From NCBI RefSeq assembly GCF_900188175.1, contig NZ_FZOQ01000003.1:1-64000 (forward strand): 64,000 bases of DNA, in the 5' to 3' direction. The notes below the pieces were generated by a model. That model did not search any database. It was given only the letters and a program-made list of their open reading frames with translations, and was not told where the DNA came from. The stretch comes from Pontibacter ummariensis. Its GTDB lineage: Bacteria; Bacteroidota; Bacteroidia; Cytophagales; Hymenobacteraceae. This document shows positions 16,599-25,295 of this stretch, one piece after another. Position 1 is the stretch's first letter, and every line of letters begins with the position of its first letter. Position numbers and translations under genes: made by a program.

Positions 16599-18140
16599 AT
16601 GGAAAGAGAAGTTAGAGTACGCTTTGCCCCAAGCCCAACCGGGCCTCTCCATATTGGTGGTGTCCGCACTGCCCTTTATAACTTCCTGCTGGCCAGGAAA
16701 ACCGGGGGAAAGATGATCCTCCGCATCGAAGACACCGACCAGACGCGCTTTGTACCTGGTGCCGAGGACTATATCCGCGAGTCGCTGGAGTGGTGTGGCA
16801 TTGAGTTAGACGAAAGCCCCTGGAATGGAGGCCCCTACGCCCCCTATCGCCAGTCGGAGCGCAAGCCTATGTACATGCAGTACGCATTGCAGTTGGTAGA
16901 GGCAGGTCATGCCTACTATGCTTTTGATACAGCGGAGGAACTGGAGGCCATGCGTGAGCGATTGAAGGCAGCCAAGGTAGCCACACCGCAGTACAATGCC
17001 ATCACCCGTGCCACCATGAAGAACTCCCTTACCCTTCCTGAGGATGAGGTAAAGCGTCGCCTGGAGTCCAGGGAGCCTTATGTTATTCGCCTGAAGGTGC
17101 CCCGTAAGGAGGAAGTACGCCTGAAAGACCTGATCCGTGGCTGGGTAATGGTGCACTCTTCTGCCATCGATGATAAAGTACTGATGAAGTCAGACGGAAT
17201 GCCAACCTATCACTTGGCGAACATTGTGGACGATCACCTGATGAAGATCACGCACGTTATCCGCGGCGAAGAGTGGCTTCCATCTGCGCCGCTGCACGTG
17301 CTGCTGTATCGTTACCTGGGCTGGGAAGATACGATGCCGGAGTTTGCCCACCTGCCACTACTCCTGAAACCAGACGGAAACGGCAAACTGAGCAAGCGCG
17401 ACGGCGATAAGTTAGGCTTCCCGGTATTCCCGCTTCGCTGGACTGACCCTAATACAGGCGAGGTATCCTCTGGCTACCGTGAGAGCGGCTACTTACCGGA
17501 AGCATTCACCAACTTCCTGGCTTTCCTGGGCTGGAATCCTGGCACGCAGCAGGAACTGTTCTCCATGGACGAATTGATACAGGAGTTTTCTGTGGAGCGC
17601 ATCGGTAAATCCGGTACCCGCTTCGACATACAGAAGGCCCGCTGGTTTAACGAGCAGTACCTGCGCGCCAAACCGGACAACGAGTTAGCAGGTTACCTGA
17701 TCAAGGCACTGGCGGAGCATAACATCACCACGACAGTAGACAAAGCCGAGAAGATTGCCGGGCTCATGAAAGAGCGCGTAAGCTTCCCGCAGGATTTCTG
17801 GCAGGAGGCGAAGTACTTCTTTGTGGCCCCTACGGAATACAACGAGAAGGTAGCCTCCAAGAAGTGGAACAGCCAGGCCGTGGCTGTGTTCGAGGACTTT
17901 AAAAATGAGTTACCATCACTGGAGAACTTTAATGCCGATGCCGTAAAAGATTTGTTAATGAGTATCCTGGAGCGCCGCGGCATGAAGATCGGTCAGGTAC
18001 TACAGGCTCTTCGGCTAGCCGTTACCGGTGCGGAGGCTGGTCCTGACCTGATGCAGATTATCGAGGTGATTGGCCGCGAGGAAACCATTCAGCGCATCGA
18101 AACAGCTATAGAAAAGTTAAGCGCTTATGCATCAGCATAG
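16599..18140 (+). CDS. gltX: Glutamyl-tRNA synthetase
   Basis: The 513-aa class I synthetase charges tRNA-Glu. The N-terminal VRFAPSPTGPLHIGG contains the HIGH-equivalent HIGG (18-21), and KLSKR is at 263-267. The Rossmann catalytic domain fills the first 320 residues and the helical anticodon-binding region the rest. The KLSKR loop is followed by a Bacteroidota-style insertion (GFPVFPLRW). A GTG 12 codons upstream lies inside the promoter box and was rejected as start. Confidence 0.95.
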   Translation: MEREVRVRFAPSPTGPLHIGGVRTALYNFLLARKTGGKMILRIEDTDQTRFVPGAEDYIRESLEWCGIELDESPWNGGPYAPYRQSERKPMYMQYALQLVEAGHAYYAFDTAEELEAMRERLKAAKVATPQYNAITRATMKNSLTLPEDEVKRRLESREPYVIRLKVPRKEEVRLKDLIRGWVMVHSSAIDDKVLMKSDGMPTYHLANIVDDHLMKITHVIRGEEWLPSAPLHVLLYRYLGWEDTMPEFAHLPLLLKPDGNGKLSKRDGDKLGFPVFPLRWTDPNTGEVSSGYRESGYLPEAFTNFLAFLGWNPGTQQELFSMDELIQEFSVERIGKSGTRFDIQKARWFNEQYLRAKPDNELAGYLIKALAEHNITTTVDKAEKIAGLMKERVSFPQDFWQEAKYFFVAPTEYNEKVASKKWNSQAVAVFEDFKNELPSLENFNADAVKDLLMSILERRGMKIGQVLQALRLAVTGAEAGPDLMQIIEVIGREETIQRIETAIEKLSAYASA

Positions 18141-18163
18141 GCTAAAACACCAATAAAAAGCGC

Positions 18164-18194
18164 AAAAGGCTAGCCTCTCCGGCTGGCCTTTTTT
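18164..18194 (+). terminator. Rho-independent terminator of gltX
   Basis: The stem AAAGGCTAGCC/GGCTGGCCTTT with a 5-nt loop (TCTCC) runs into six T, 24 bp after the gltX stop. Confidence 0.85.
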
Positions 18195-18271
18195 GTTGCC
18201 TAACTGTTTGGCCTTGCAACAAATTGTAGCCACAACGCTTATACAAAGAGAGAATTTAACGTTGAAAGATC

Positions 18272-18643
18272 ATGGCCAAGAATAAGAAAGAAGGTAAAAA
18301 CGCTAAAAAGAAGTCACGGGTACACAAAGACCTGGAGGGCTTTGAGATAAAGGTGAACGAGCATGGGGAGATCATCTCGAACTATAGCATCGATAAGATA
18401 AACGAGTTCCTGAACAGCAACGTGGAGGATAAGAAACTGATGAAGCGCGATGCTGCTGAGCGGGCCAAGCGCGAGGAAGAAGAGGCCTACCACGTGGAGG
18501 AGAACGAAGAACCGGAAGAAACAGACGAGGACTTCGTTCGCAACACCAGCGGCACCTCCGACGAGGAAGAGGACGAGAACCTACCCAAGGCACGCCGCCG
18601 CAGAAAAGGAGAGGAAGATGACGAGGAAGACGATGAGGACTAA
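18272..18643 (+). CDS. Conserved hypothetical acidic protein
   Basis: The 123-aa product has a basic Lys-rich N-terminus, a short folded-looking core (HKDLEGFEIKVNEHGEIISN, residues about 19-38, then YSIDKINEFLN) and a disordered Asp/Glu-rich tail broken by a RRRRK cluster. The core pattern is conserved in Cytophagales in my recollection, but no function is assigned. It is bounded by the gltX terminator and its own strong terminator, so it is monocistronic. The charge pattern might suit a nucleic-acid or ribosome-associated role; this is speculation. Confidence 0.7.
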   Translation: MAKNKKEGKNAKKKSRVHKDLEGFEIKVNEHGEIISNYSIDKINEFLNSNVEDKKLMKRDAAERAKREEEEAYHVEENEEPEETDEDFVRNTSGTSDEEEDENLPKARRRRKGEEDDEEDDED

Positions 18644-18670
18644 TATCCTGCAAGAGCTTGCATAAGAGAT

Positions 18671-18722
18671 AAAAGGCAGAAGGGGCAGCTAAGGCACAAC
18701 TAGCTGCCCCTTCTGCCTTTTT
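18671..18722 (+). terminator. Strong rho-independent terminator after the acidic protein gene
   Basis: A 20-bp perfect stem (starting AAAAGGCAGAAGG and closing with its complement) with an 11-nt loop is followed by T residues, 27 bp after the stop. Confidence 0.85.
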
Positions 18723-18771
18723 CTTAAATTTTGGCTATCTTTCTACTGTCACAAACCATATCAGCAAAACT

Positions 18772-19539
18772 ATGAAGAACTCACACGAAGTAGACTACAA
18801 GATCTTTGGCAACGACATCCAAGTGCTGGAGATAGAACTGGATCCAAACGAGACGGTAATTGCAGAAGCCGGGGCCATGGTGTACATGGAGGAAGGCATT
18901 GACTTTCAGACTAAAATGGGTGATGGCTCTAACCCTACTCAAGGGTTCCTGGGTAAGCTGGTATCGGCGGGTACGCGTATGCTGACCGGAGAGTCTCTGT
19001 TCATGACGCACTTTACGCACCGTGGGCAGGGCAAAAGCCGGGTCGCCTTCTCCGCCCCCTACCCTGGCACCATCCTCCCCATCGATCTTAGCACCACCCG
19101 CAACAACAGCCTGATTACCCAAAAAGATGCTTTCCTGGCTGCAGCCCTGGGCACTAAACTAAGCATCCATTTCAATCAGCGGCTGGGTTCTGGCTTTTTT
19201 AGCGGCGAGGGCTTTATCTTACAGCGCATGCAGGGCGATGGCCTTGCCTTCGTGCACGCCGGCGGTACCATTGTAGAAAAGCAACTGGATAATGAGACGC
19301 TACGCGTGGATACAGGCTGTGTGGTAGCCTTTGAGGAAGGCATAGACTTTAGTGTACAGCGCGCAGGAGGACTCAAGTCGATGGTTTTTGGCGGCGAGGG
19401 CTTGTTCCTGGCTACGCTCCGTGGCACAGGCAAGGTATGGCTGCAGTCTATGCCCGTGAAGAAGCTGATTGAGGCATTGATGCCACGCGGAGAAAACGCA
19501 AACAAGGAAGGCGGCATGTTCAGCAGTTTCATGGAGTAG
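18772..19539 (+). CDS. TIGR00266/AIM24 family protein
   Basis: The 255-aa protein belongs to the AIM24 (TIGR00266) beta-sandwich family. It shows the [17 protein letters not shown] segment (29-45), [23 protein letters not shown] and the C-terminal [18 protein letters not shown] and [11 protein letters not shown] blocks. The molecular function of bacterial members is not established. A TATCTTTC box at 18736-18743 is a candidate promoter; the gene is monocistronic. Confidence 0.85.
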   Translation: MKNSHEVDYKIFGNDIQVLEIELDPNETVIAEAGAMVYMEEGIDFQTKMGDGSNPTQGFLGKLVSAGTRMLTGESLFMTHFTHRGQGKSRVAFSAPYPGTILPIDLSTTRNNSLITQKDAFLAAALGTKLSIHFNQRLGSGFFSGEGFILQRMQGDGLAFVHAGGTIVEKQLDNETLRVDTGCVVAFEEGIDFSVQRAGGLKSMVFGGEGLFLATLRGTGKVWLQSMPVKKLIEALMPRGENANKEGGMFSSFME

Positions 19540-19603
19540 ATGAAGCTACCTGCTCAATTGTAAACTGAGTTTATGTGTAGAATCTACCTTAGATAAACCT
19601 GCT

Positions 19604-19648
19604 AAAGCAAGAGCCCCGACAGATTAAACCTATCGGGGCTTTTGCTTT
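19604..19648 (+). terminator. Terminator after AIM24-family gene
   Basis: A long stem (AAAGCAA..AGCCCCGA pairing with TCGGGGCT..TTGCTTT) lies 65 bp after the stop. The remaining 19,650-19,957 shows no supported gene. Confidence 0.8.
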
Positions 19649-19957
19649 AAGCATTCAACTTTATTCTATTAAGATCTGTTGTTTTTAAAGGCTCTTCTGT
19701 TGTTGCAGTAACTTGCGTTCGCCTATCCATAGTAGAACAATTCAGGGAACGATTGGAAGCGTTATTCCTAAGACGAGCCAAAGCCAGAAAGACCGGTTGT
19801 AGCAATGAGCCCCATATGGCCTGTTAACAGAGGTACGCCAAGACGGTACCCAGTAAGCTAATAAAACGTCTAATCTAAGGTCATCCCGTTATTCTATTCG
19901 GCAAAAGGCATCCTCAATTTTTACTTTATTTACAGGAGCTTGGTCTAAAAAGCTCTT

Positions 19958-21469
19958 TCAGACTAACGCCATAATCTCCTCCAGGTACTCTCTCGTGTTT
20001 GACAGGCGGGGCACTTTATGCTGCCCTCCCAGCTTTCCTTTTTTACGGAGCCAGCCGATGAAAGTACCGTGCGGCACGGCATGTACGATGGGGGCCTGCA
20101 GGGCAATATCTTTCTCGCGCTTGGCATCGTAGTCAGAGTTTATCTCCCGCAAGGTATTATCCAGCACCTGTGTGAACCGCTCTAAGCTGTCGGGCTCCTT
20201 CTCAAACTCAATAAGCCACTCATGGCCACCACGCTTGCCGCTTTCCATATATACAGGCGCTGCGGTAAAGTTATAGATAATGGCACCCGTCTCTTTGCAA
20301 GCCTGCGTTACGGCCACCTCTGCGTTCTCCACAATTACCTCTTCTCCGAAAGCATTGATAAAGTGTTTGGTGCGACCCGATATTTTAATCCGGTAAGGGC
20401 TAAGACTGGTAAAACGAACCGTATCCCCTAGCTTATAGCGCCACAAGCCAGCATTGGTCGAAATCACCAGCGCGTAGTTCTTGCCCAACTCCACCTGGTC
20501 CAGGGTCAGTGCCTTCGGCTGTTCTTCGTTGAACTGGCCTGCGGGAATGAACTCGTAGTACACCCCGTAGTCCAGCATCAACAGCATCTCGTCCTCCGTG
20601 TCGCGCTGGTCCTGTATGCCGAAGAAGCCCTCGGAGGCACTGTAAATCTCCAGGTAGTTCATCTTATCAGAGGGAATGAGCTCCCGGAACAGTTGCCTGT
20701 AAGGTCCGAAAGCCACGGCACCGTGGGCAAACAGCTCCAGGTTAGGCCATACCTCCAAAATGTTGTTTTTTCCTGTTACCTCCAGAATACGCTTCAGCAG
20801 CACGTAGGTCCAGGTAGGCACGCCTGATAAGCTGGTCACATTCTCCGGCACAGTCACCTCCACCATCTTCTCTATTTTCTCCTCCCACTTGTCCATCAGA
20901 GCAACTTTCAGCGGAGGGGTACGCATGGCCTCCGCCCATATCGGCAGGTTCTGCATGATCACCGCCGAAACATCGCCACAGGAGATGTTCGGATTAAACT
21001 CGCTGGGGCGATGGCTCCCCCCGATAGAAAGCCCTTTACCTTTAAACAGCTTAGATTCCGGATAAAGGTTCACGTAGATAGAAAGCAGGTCCTTGCCCCC
21101 TTTGTAATGGCAGTCTTCCAGAGACTCTGGAGTAACAGGGATAAACTTGCTGCGGGCATTGGTGGTGCCGGAAGATTTCGCAAACCACTCCACCTTGCTG
21201 GGCCACAGCAGGTTCCGTTCCCCCTTTAGCGTACGCTCTATGTAAGGGTACAACTGCTCGTAGGCACTTATCGGTACCCGCTCCTGAAACTCCTGGATAG
21301 AGTTAATGTCAGCATAGCCGTACTTCCTGCCCCACTCCGTTGCCTTAGCCGTGTGGATCAGGTTCTGAAACAGCTCCTCCTGCACCTCGTGCGGGTATTT
21401 CCGAAACAGATCGATCTGGTGAATCCGCTTCTTCATCACCCACGTCACTATAGAATTAAATATCATCAA
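19958..21469 (-). CDS. GH3 auxin-responsive-promoter family protein
   Basis: The 503-aa product is an ANL-superfamily adenylating enzyme of the GH3 family, which in plants conjugates amino acids to acyl acids. Motifs include AKSSGTTNARSKFIPVT (ATP loop, about 113-129), a EIYSASEGFFG block and KLGDTVRF followed by SGRTKHFINAFGEE. Bacterial members are common in Bacteroidota but have no assigned substrate. Its start lies 19 bp beyond the lptB-gene region stop side (lptB ends up at 22219 and reads into this gene), so the order lptB then GH3 suggests co-transcription. Confidence 0.85.
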   Translation of the reverse strand: MMIFNSIVTWVMKKRIHQIDLFRKYPHEVQEELFQNLIHTAKATEWGRKYGYADINSIQEFQERVPISAYEQLYPYIERTLKGERNLLWPSKVEWFAKSSGTTNARSKFIPVTPESLEDCHYKGGKDLLSIYVNLYPESKLFKGKGLSIGGSHRPSEFNPNISCGDVSAVIMQNLPIWAEAMRTPPLKVALMDKWEEKIEKMVEVTVPENVTSLSGVPTWTYVLLKRILEVTGKNNILEVWPNLELFAHGAVAFGPYRQLFRELIPSDKMNYLEIYSASEGFFGIQDQRDTEDEMLLMLDYGVYYEFIPAGQFNEEQPKALTLDQVELGKNYALVISTNAGLWRYKLGDTVRFTSLSPYRIKISGRTKHFINAFGEEVIVENAEVAVTQACKETGAIIYNFTAAPVYMESGKRGGHEWLIEFEKEPDSLERFTQVLDNTLREINSDYDAKREKDIALQAPIVHAVPHGTFIGWLRKKGKLGGQHKVPRLSNTREYLEEIMALV

Positions 21470-21487
21470 GGCTAATAAAGCATCAGG

Positions 21488-22219
21488 TTAGATCTTTCGC
21501 TTCAGCTCGAAGTGTTTACCCAGGTACACGCGCCTTACTTGTTCGTCGGCGGCCAGCTCTTCGGCGGTACCGGACTTCAGGATTTTACCCTCAAACAGAA
21601 GGTAGGCACGGTCGGTGATGGAGAGTGTCTCGTTCACGTTGTGGTCGGTGATGAGGATACCGATGTTCTTGCTCTTCAGCTTCGCCACAATACTCTGGAT
21701 CTCCTCCACTGCGATGGGGTCTACCCCTGCAAAAGGCTCATCCAGCAGTACGAATTTAGGGTCTACGGCCAGAGCACGGGCAATCTCGGTCCGGCGGCGT
21801 TCCCCACCAGATAACACAATGCCTTTGTTCTTGCGCACATGCGTTAAAGAGAACTCCTCCAGCAAACTCTCCACCTTTTCATGCTGCTCCTTTTTAGGCA
21901 GCTTCGTCATCTCCAGCACCGATAGGATATTCTCCTCTACTGTCAGTTGCCGGAAAACAGACGCCTCCTGAGCCAGGTACCCTACGCCTCGCTTGGCGCG
22001 CTTGTACATGGGCAAATCAGTGATGTCCTCCTGATCCAGGAATATTTTGCCCCTGTTAGGCTTCACCAAACCCACGATCATGTAAAACGAAGTGGTTTTA
22101 CCAGCACCGTTTGGCCCTAGCAAGCCCACGATCTCGCCTTGATTCACCTCCACGCTCACGTCGTTCACAACGGTGCGCGCTTTGTACTTCTTTATCAGGT
22201 TTTCTGCTCTCAGTATCAT
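21488..22219 (-). CDS. lptB: LPS export ABC transporter ATPase LptB
   Basis: From the ATG at 22219 ([12 protein letters not shown]) the ATPase is 243 aa, the normal LptB length; a longer frame to 22282 adds unrelated residues. Walker [12 protein letters not shown], the Q-loop region, the signature [16 protein letters not shown] and Walker [14 protein letters not shown] are intact. The [10 protein letters not shown] form and the C-terminal region are typical of LptB, which powers LPS extraction from the inner membrane with LptFG and LptC. LptC is encoded about 9 kb away; lptFG are not in the window. Confidence 0.92.
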   Translation of the reverse strand: MILRAENLIKKYKARTVVNDVSVEVNQGEIVGLLGPNGAGKTTSFYMIVGLVKPNRGKIFLDQEDITDLPMYKRAKRGVGYLAQEASVFRQLTVEENILSVLEMTKLPKKEQHEKVESLLEEFSLTHVRKNKGIVLSGGERRRTEIARALAVDPKFVLLDEPFAGVDPIAVEEIQSIVAKLKSKNIGILITDHNVNETLSITDRAYLLFEGKILKSGTAEELAADEQVRRVYLGKHFELKRKI

Positions 22220-22416
22220 CGTGGCTAAATTACGCATAAAGGCGCCATCCTGCAACGGATTGGGTCCAGCTAGAGGCGTCACGTTCTCAGGATCTTATAT
22301 ATTAATTTCGCTATTAAAACTTAACCAACAATCTGTTTAATCCTTTTTATCTACTGTTGTATAAGCCGGGATTAATATTTAATTTGAATCTCGCTTCATC
22401 TCAAATCCTTGTTTTT

Positions 22417-23232
22417 ATGCCATTACCCCTGTTTATCTCGACTTGTCAGAAACTGGCATTTTCGGGCTTGCTGCTGCTGTCCGGATATCCCGGCTTTGGT
22501 TTAGATACGACAGAACCTGTGAACAACGACCCGAAAGCAGCAAGCACAAACAGCGTGGAGAGATCTTCGATAAAAGGCATCGACGTGTCGCGGTGGCAAA
22601 AGGAAGTAGACTGGTCACTTGTGCGGGAAACAGATGTTGCGTTTGCCTTTATAAAGGCCTCCCAAGGGGAATTCCGCATAGATCCCTACTTTGCCCGCAA
22701 CTGGGAAGAAACCAAACGCCACGGTATTAAGCGCGGTGCTTATCATTACTTTAAACCAGAGGCCCCTGCTCTGTGTCAGGTGGAGCTGTTTAAGAGCATC
22801 GTAACCCTGGAACCAGGCGACCTGCCCCCTGTATTGGACGTGGAGGTAGTGGAACCAGGGATGAAGGGCGAAGAGCTACGACGAAATATAAAAGTTTGGC
22901 TAGAGGAAATCACTGCCCATTACGGTGTTAAGCCCATCATTTATACCAGCCAGAACTATTACCGCAGATGGTTGCAGGGGCACTTCCAGGAGTACCATTT
23001 CTGGATCGCCCGCTATAGCGACAACAAGCCTGAGCTGCACCAGGCAGACAGCTGGATGTTTTGGCAGCATACCGACCGAGGAAGGGTTACAGGTATCAAT
23101 GCAGCAGTAGACATGAACTTCTTTATGGGAGACTTAGAAACGCTGAACCAGCTGTGCCTGCCCGAAATTGTGGCACAGAAAGAACAGGTGAGCCCGCTCT
23201 CCCAATTAAAGCACATGTATCCTTTGCCGTAG
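22417..23232 (+). CDS. GH25 family lysozyme
   Basis: The product (271 aa from ATG 22417; an in-frame TTG at 22357 is less likely) has an N-terminal signal peptide, a Ser/Asn-rich linker and a glycoside hydrolase family 25 muramidase domain. Key motifs are GIDVSRWQ, FAFIKASQG, GAYHYFKP and the catalytic Asp-x-Glu in PPVLDVEVVE, with IYTSQNYY and the closing DMNFF. It would cleave the muramic acid-GlcNAc bond in peptidoglycan, outside the inner membrane. It converges with recJ across a perfect palindromic terminator. Confidence 0.9.
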   Translation: MPLPLFISTCQKLAFSGLLLLSGYPGFGLDTTEPVNNDPKAASTNSVERSSIKGIDVSRWQKEVDWSLVRETDVAFAFIKASQGEFRIDPYFARNWEETKRHGIKRGAYHYFKPEAPALCQVELFKSIVTLEPGDLPPVLDVEVVEPGMKGEELRRNIKVWLEEITAHYGVKPIIYTSQNYYRRWLQGHFQEYHFWIARYSDNKPELHQADSWMFWQHTDRGRVTGINAAVDMNFFMGDLETLNQLCLPEIVAQKEQVSPLSQLKHMYPLP

Positions 23233-23274
23233 TATAACAAGGTACACAGCTAAAGACACAGGGTATGTACCCAA

Positions 23275-23310
23275 CAGGAAGAGGAGGCTTGGTTAAGCCT
23301 CCTCTTCCTG
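23275..23310. terminator. Bidirectional terminator between GH25 and recJ
   Basis: A perfect 16-bp stem (CAGGAAGAGGAGGCTT and its complement) with a 4-nt loop GGTT sits between convergent stops, followed by TTT on the plus strand. Confidence 0.8.
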
Positions 23311-23336
23311 TTTATAGCAATGCTTGCAGCATTGCG

Positions 23337-25043
23337 TTATTTCATTCTGATATCCTTGATACGGAGTTGCAGGGTGGTTACTCCCCTGTAAACGTTCTCT
23401 TCGATCGTGTAGCACAAGTCAAAGGGGATGCCTTTGGAGATAGGCTTATAAAAATCACTCAAGCCGAAGCCAATGGCATCGATGCTATAAAAGCCATCCT
23501 GCGTCAGGCGCAGCTTCAGGTGCGAATCCCCCACCACGCGTACACTACCTGTATCATACACACACTCCGACACAAACACAGGGCGCATGTTACCGGGGCC
23601 GAAGGGCTCCATCTGTCGCACGATGTTGTAGAAGTTACGCGTGATCTGTTTGAGGTCGATCTTCGCGTCTATCTCTATCTGCGGGATCTTTTGCTCTTTA
23701 GTAATTGTGTTGCTTACCACCTCCTCAAAGCGCTTTATAAAGGCAGGGACGTTCTCCACAGGCAAGGTGAGGCCTGCAGCGTACATGTGACCGCCAAACT
23801 GCTCTAAGAGGTCTGAGCAGCTCTCAATGGCACTGTGCACGTTAAAGCCATGCACAGAGCGGGCCGAGCCAGAGGCTTTGCCGTTGGACTGTGTCAGAAT
23901 AATGGTGGGGCGGTAATATTTTTCAATGCAGCGGGAGGCCACAATACCAATCACCCCTTTATGCCAGGTCTCCTTAAACAACACGGTAGAGTTTGCCGTC
24001 CGCAAAAAGTCATCCGCCTCTATCATCTGCAGGGCTTCCTTGGTGATGTTCGTGTCCTTGGTGCGCCGCTCTTTATTCGACTCGTTGATGATGTCGGCCA
24101 TCCGGAAGGCGTCCTCTTTCGTCTGAGCCAGGAGCATGCGCACAGAGTTCTTGGCATCGCCCATACGGCCCGCCGCATTAATACGGGGGGCAAAACCAAA
24201 CACAATGCTGGTGATATCCATCTCTCCGGTAATGCCAGCCAGTTCCTTCAACGCATCTAGCCCGGGGCGCATGGGCTGGGGCCCGTTCAAGTGCTGCAAG
24301 CCATAGTAAGCCAGGATGCGGTTTTCGCCGGTGATGGGCACGATATCAGCAGCGATACTTACAACGAGCAGGTCCAGTAGTTTGTAAGCTTCCTCCTGTG
24401 CAATATCATTCTGCATACAGAAAGCCTGTATCAGCTTAAAACCCACTCCACAGCCCGACAACTCTTTGTAAGGATAAGGACAATCCACTTGCTTGGGGTC
24501 CAGTACAGCCACTGCCTTGGGAATGTCCTCGTCAGGTAAGTGGTGATCGCAGATAATAAAGTCAATGCCTTTCCCGGAGGCGTAGGCCACTTTATCCGCT
24601 GACTTAATGCCACAGTCCAGGCTGATGATCAGGCTAAAACCATGTTCCGCTGCCCAGTCTATGCCCTGGCTCGAAACGCCGTAGCCCTCTTTGTACCTGT
24701 CCGGGATGTAGAAATCAATTTGATGGGTGTAGTTGCGGAGAAAGCCGTACATGAGGGCCACGGAGGTAGTCCCGTCTACGTCGTAGTCGCCGTACACCAG
24801 TACTTTCTCGCCCTTGTGCAGGGCCTGGTTCAGACGGTCTACAGCTTGCCCCATGTCCTTCATGAGGAAGGGGTCGTGCAAATCACTGAGGCTGGGGCGG
24901 AAGAAGCGCCGAGCTTCTTCAAAAGTGCAGATACCGCGTTGGCAGAGGATGCCGGTTAGCGTTGGGCTGATTTTAAGCGCCTGTGCAAGGTTCTCAACTA
25001 CCTCCGCTGGCGACTCCTGATTGTGTACCCACCTTTTCTCCAT
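23337..25043 (-). CDS. recJ: Single-stranded-DNA-specific exonuclease RecJ
   Basis: The 568-aa protein is a full-length DHH/DHHA1 exonuclease that degrades 5' single-stranded ends in recombination and repair. Metal-binding motifs are VYGDYDVDGTTS (about 80-91), SLDCGIK, CDHHLPDE and the DP motif after it. The DHHA1 domain shows GKASGSARS and EQFGGHMYAAGL. The C-terminal OB-like domain is present. The minus-strand box TACCTTTG (25075-25082) gives a short leader. Confidence 0.95.
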   Translation of the reverse strand: MEKRWVHNQESPAEVVENLAQALKISPTLTGILCQRGICTFEEARRFFRPSLSDLHDPFLMKDMGQAVDRLNQALHKGEKVLVYGDYDVDGTTSVALMYGFLRNYTHQIDFYIPDRYKEGYGVSSQGIDWAAEHGFSLIISLDCGIKSADKVAYASGKGIDFIICDHHLPDEDIPKAVAVLDPKQVDCPYPYKELSGCGVGFKLIQAFCMQNDIAQEEAYKLLDLLVVSIAADIVPITGENRILAYYGLQHLNGPQPMRPGLDALKELAGITGEMDITSIVFGFAPRINAAGRMGDAKNSVRMLLAQTKEDAFRMADIINESNKERRTKDTNITKEALQMIEADDFLRTANSTVLFKETWHKGVIGIVASRCIEKYYRPTIILTQSNGKASGSARSVHGFNVHSAIESCSDLLEQFGGHMYAAGLTLPVENVPAFIKRFEEVVSNTITKEQKIPQIEIDAKIDLKQITRNFYNIVRQMEPFGPGNMRPVFVSECVYDTGSVRVVGDSHLKLRLTQDGFYSIDAIGFGLSDFYKPISKGIPFDLCYTIEENVYRGVTTLQLRIKDIRMK

Positions 25044-25147
25044 ATGCTTCTGCTACACTACAATTGTTCGGTTGCAAAGGTAGCCAATTTAAGGTACTTT
25101 TCGTGGCAGGGCCGAAAGGCTTCCTTTAGCCTAGCTCCAAAAATTCG

Positions 25148-25155
25148 TACTTTTG
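25148..25155 (+). promoter_or_regulatory. -7 promoter box of the 36-aa membrane peptide gene
   Basis: TACTTTTG with a TTT element 19 nt upstream lies 22 bp before an ATG. It supports transcription of the small frame that follows. Confidence 0.55.
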
Positions 25156-25177
25156 CAGTGCTACAACAGGAGAACGT

Positions 25178-25288
25178 ATGAAACGATTCAGAGAGCTTTT
25201 CGAAAAGTATAAGAATTATTCCCTGGACCTGATCATGTACGGGTTCTTTATTCTCTTTCTACTTATCCTCTTTATCTTTTTCGGCTAA
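25178..25288 (+). CDS. Small predicted membrane protein, 36 aa
   Basis: An ATG at 25178 opens a 36-codon frame ending TAA at 25286-25288. The product has a charged amphipathic N-terminus (MKRFRELFEKYKNYS) and one transmembrane segment (about 19-35, ending FIFFG). A -7 promoter box lies just upstream and an AGGAGA-like purine stretch precedes the ATG. It is squeezed between recJ (divergent) and a convergent TPR gene. The function is unknown. Confidence 0.6.
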   Translation: MKRFRELFEKYKNYSLDLIMYGFFILFLLILFIFFG

Positions 25289-25295
25289 GCCTGCC

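Noticed and set aside
19685-19850. Minus-strand stretch that could encode a small membrane protein (NRSFWLWLVLGITLPIVP)
   Set aside because: It has an internal stop, no start codon and no conserved neighbour; too weak to call a pseudogene.
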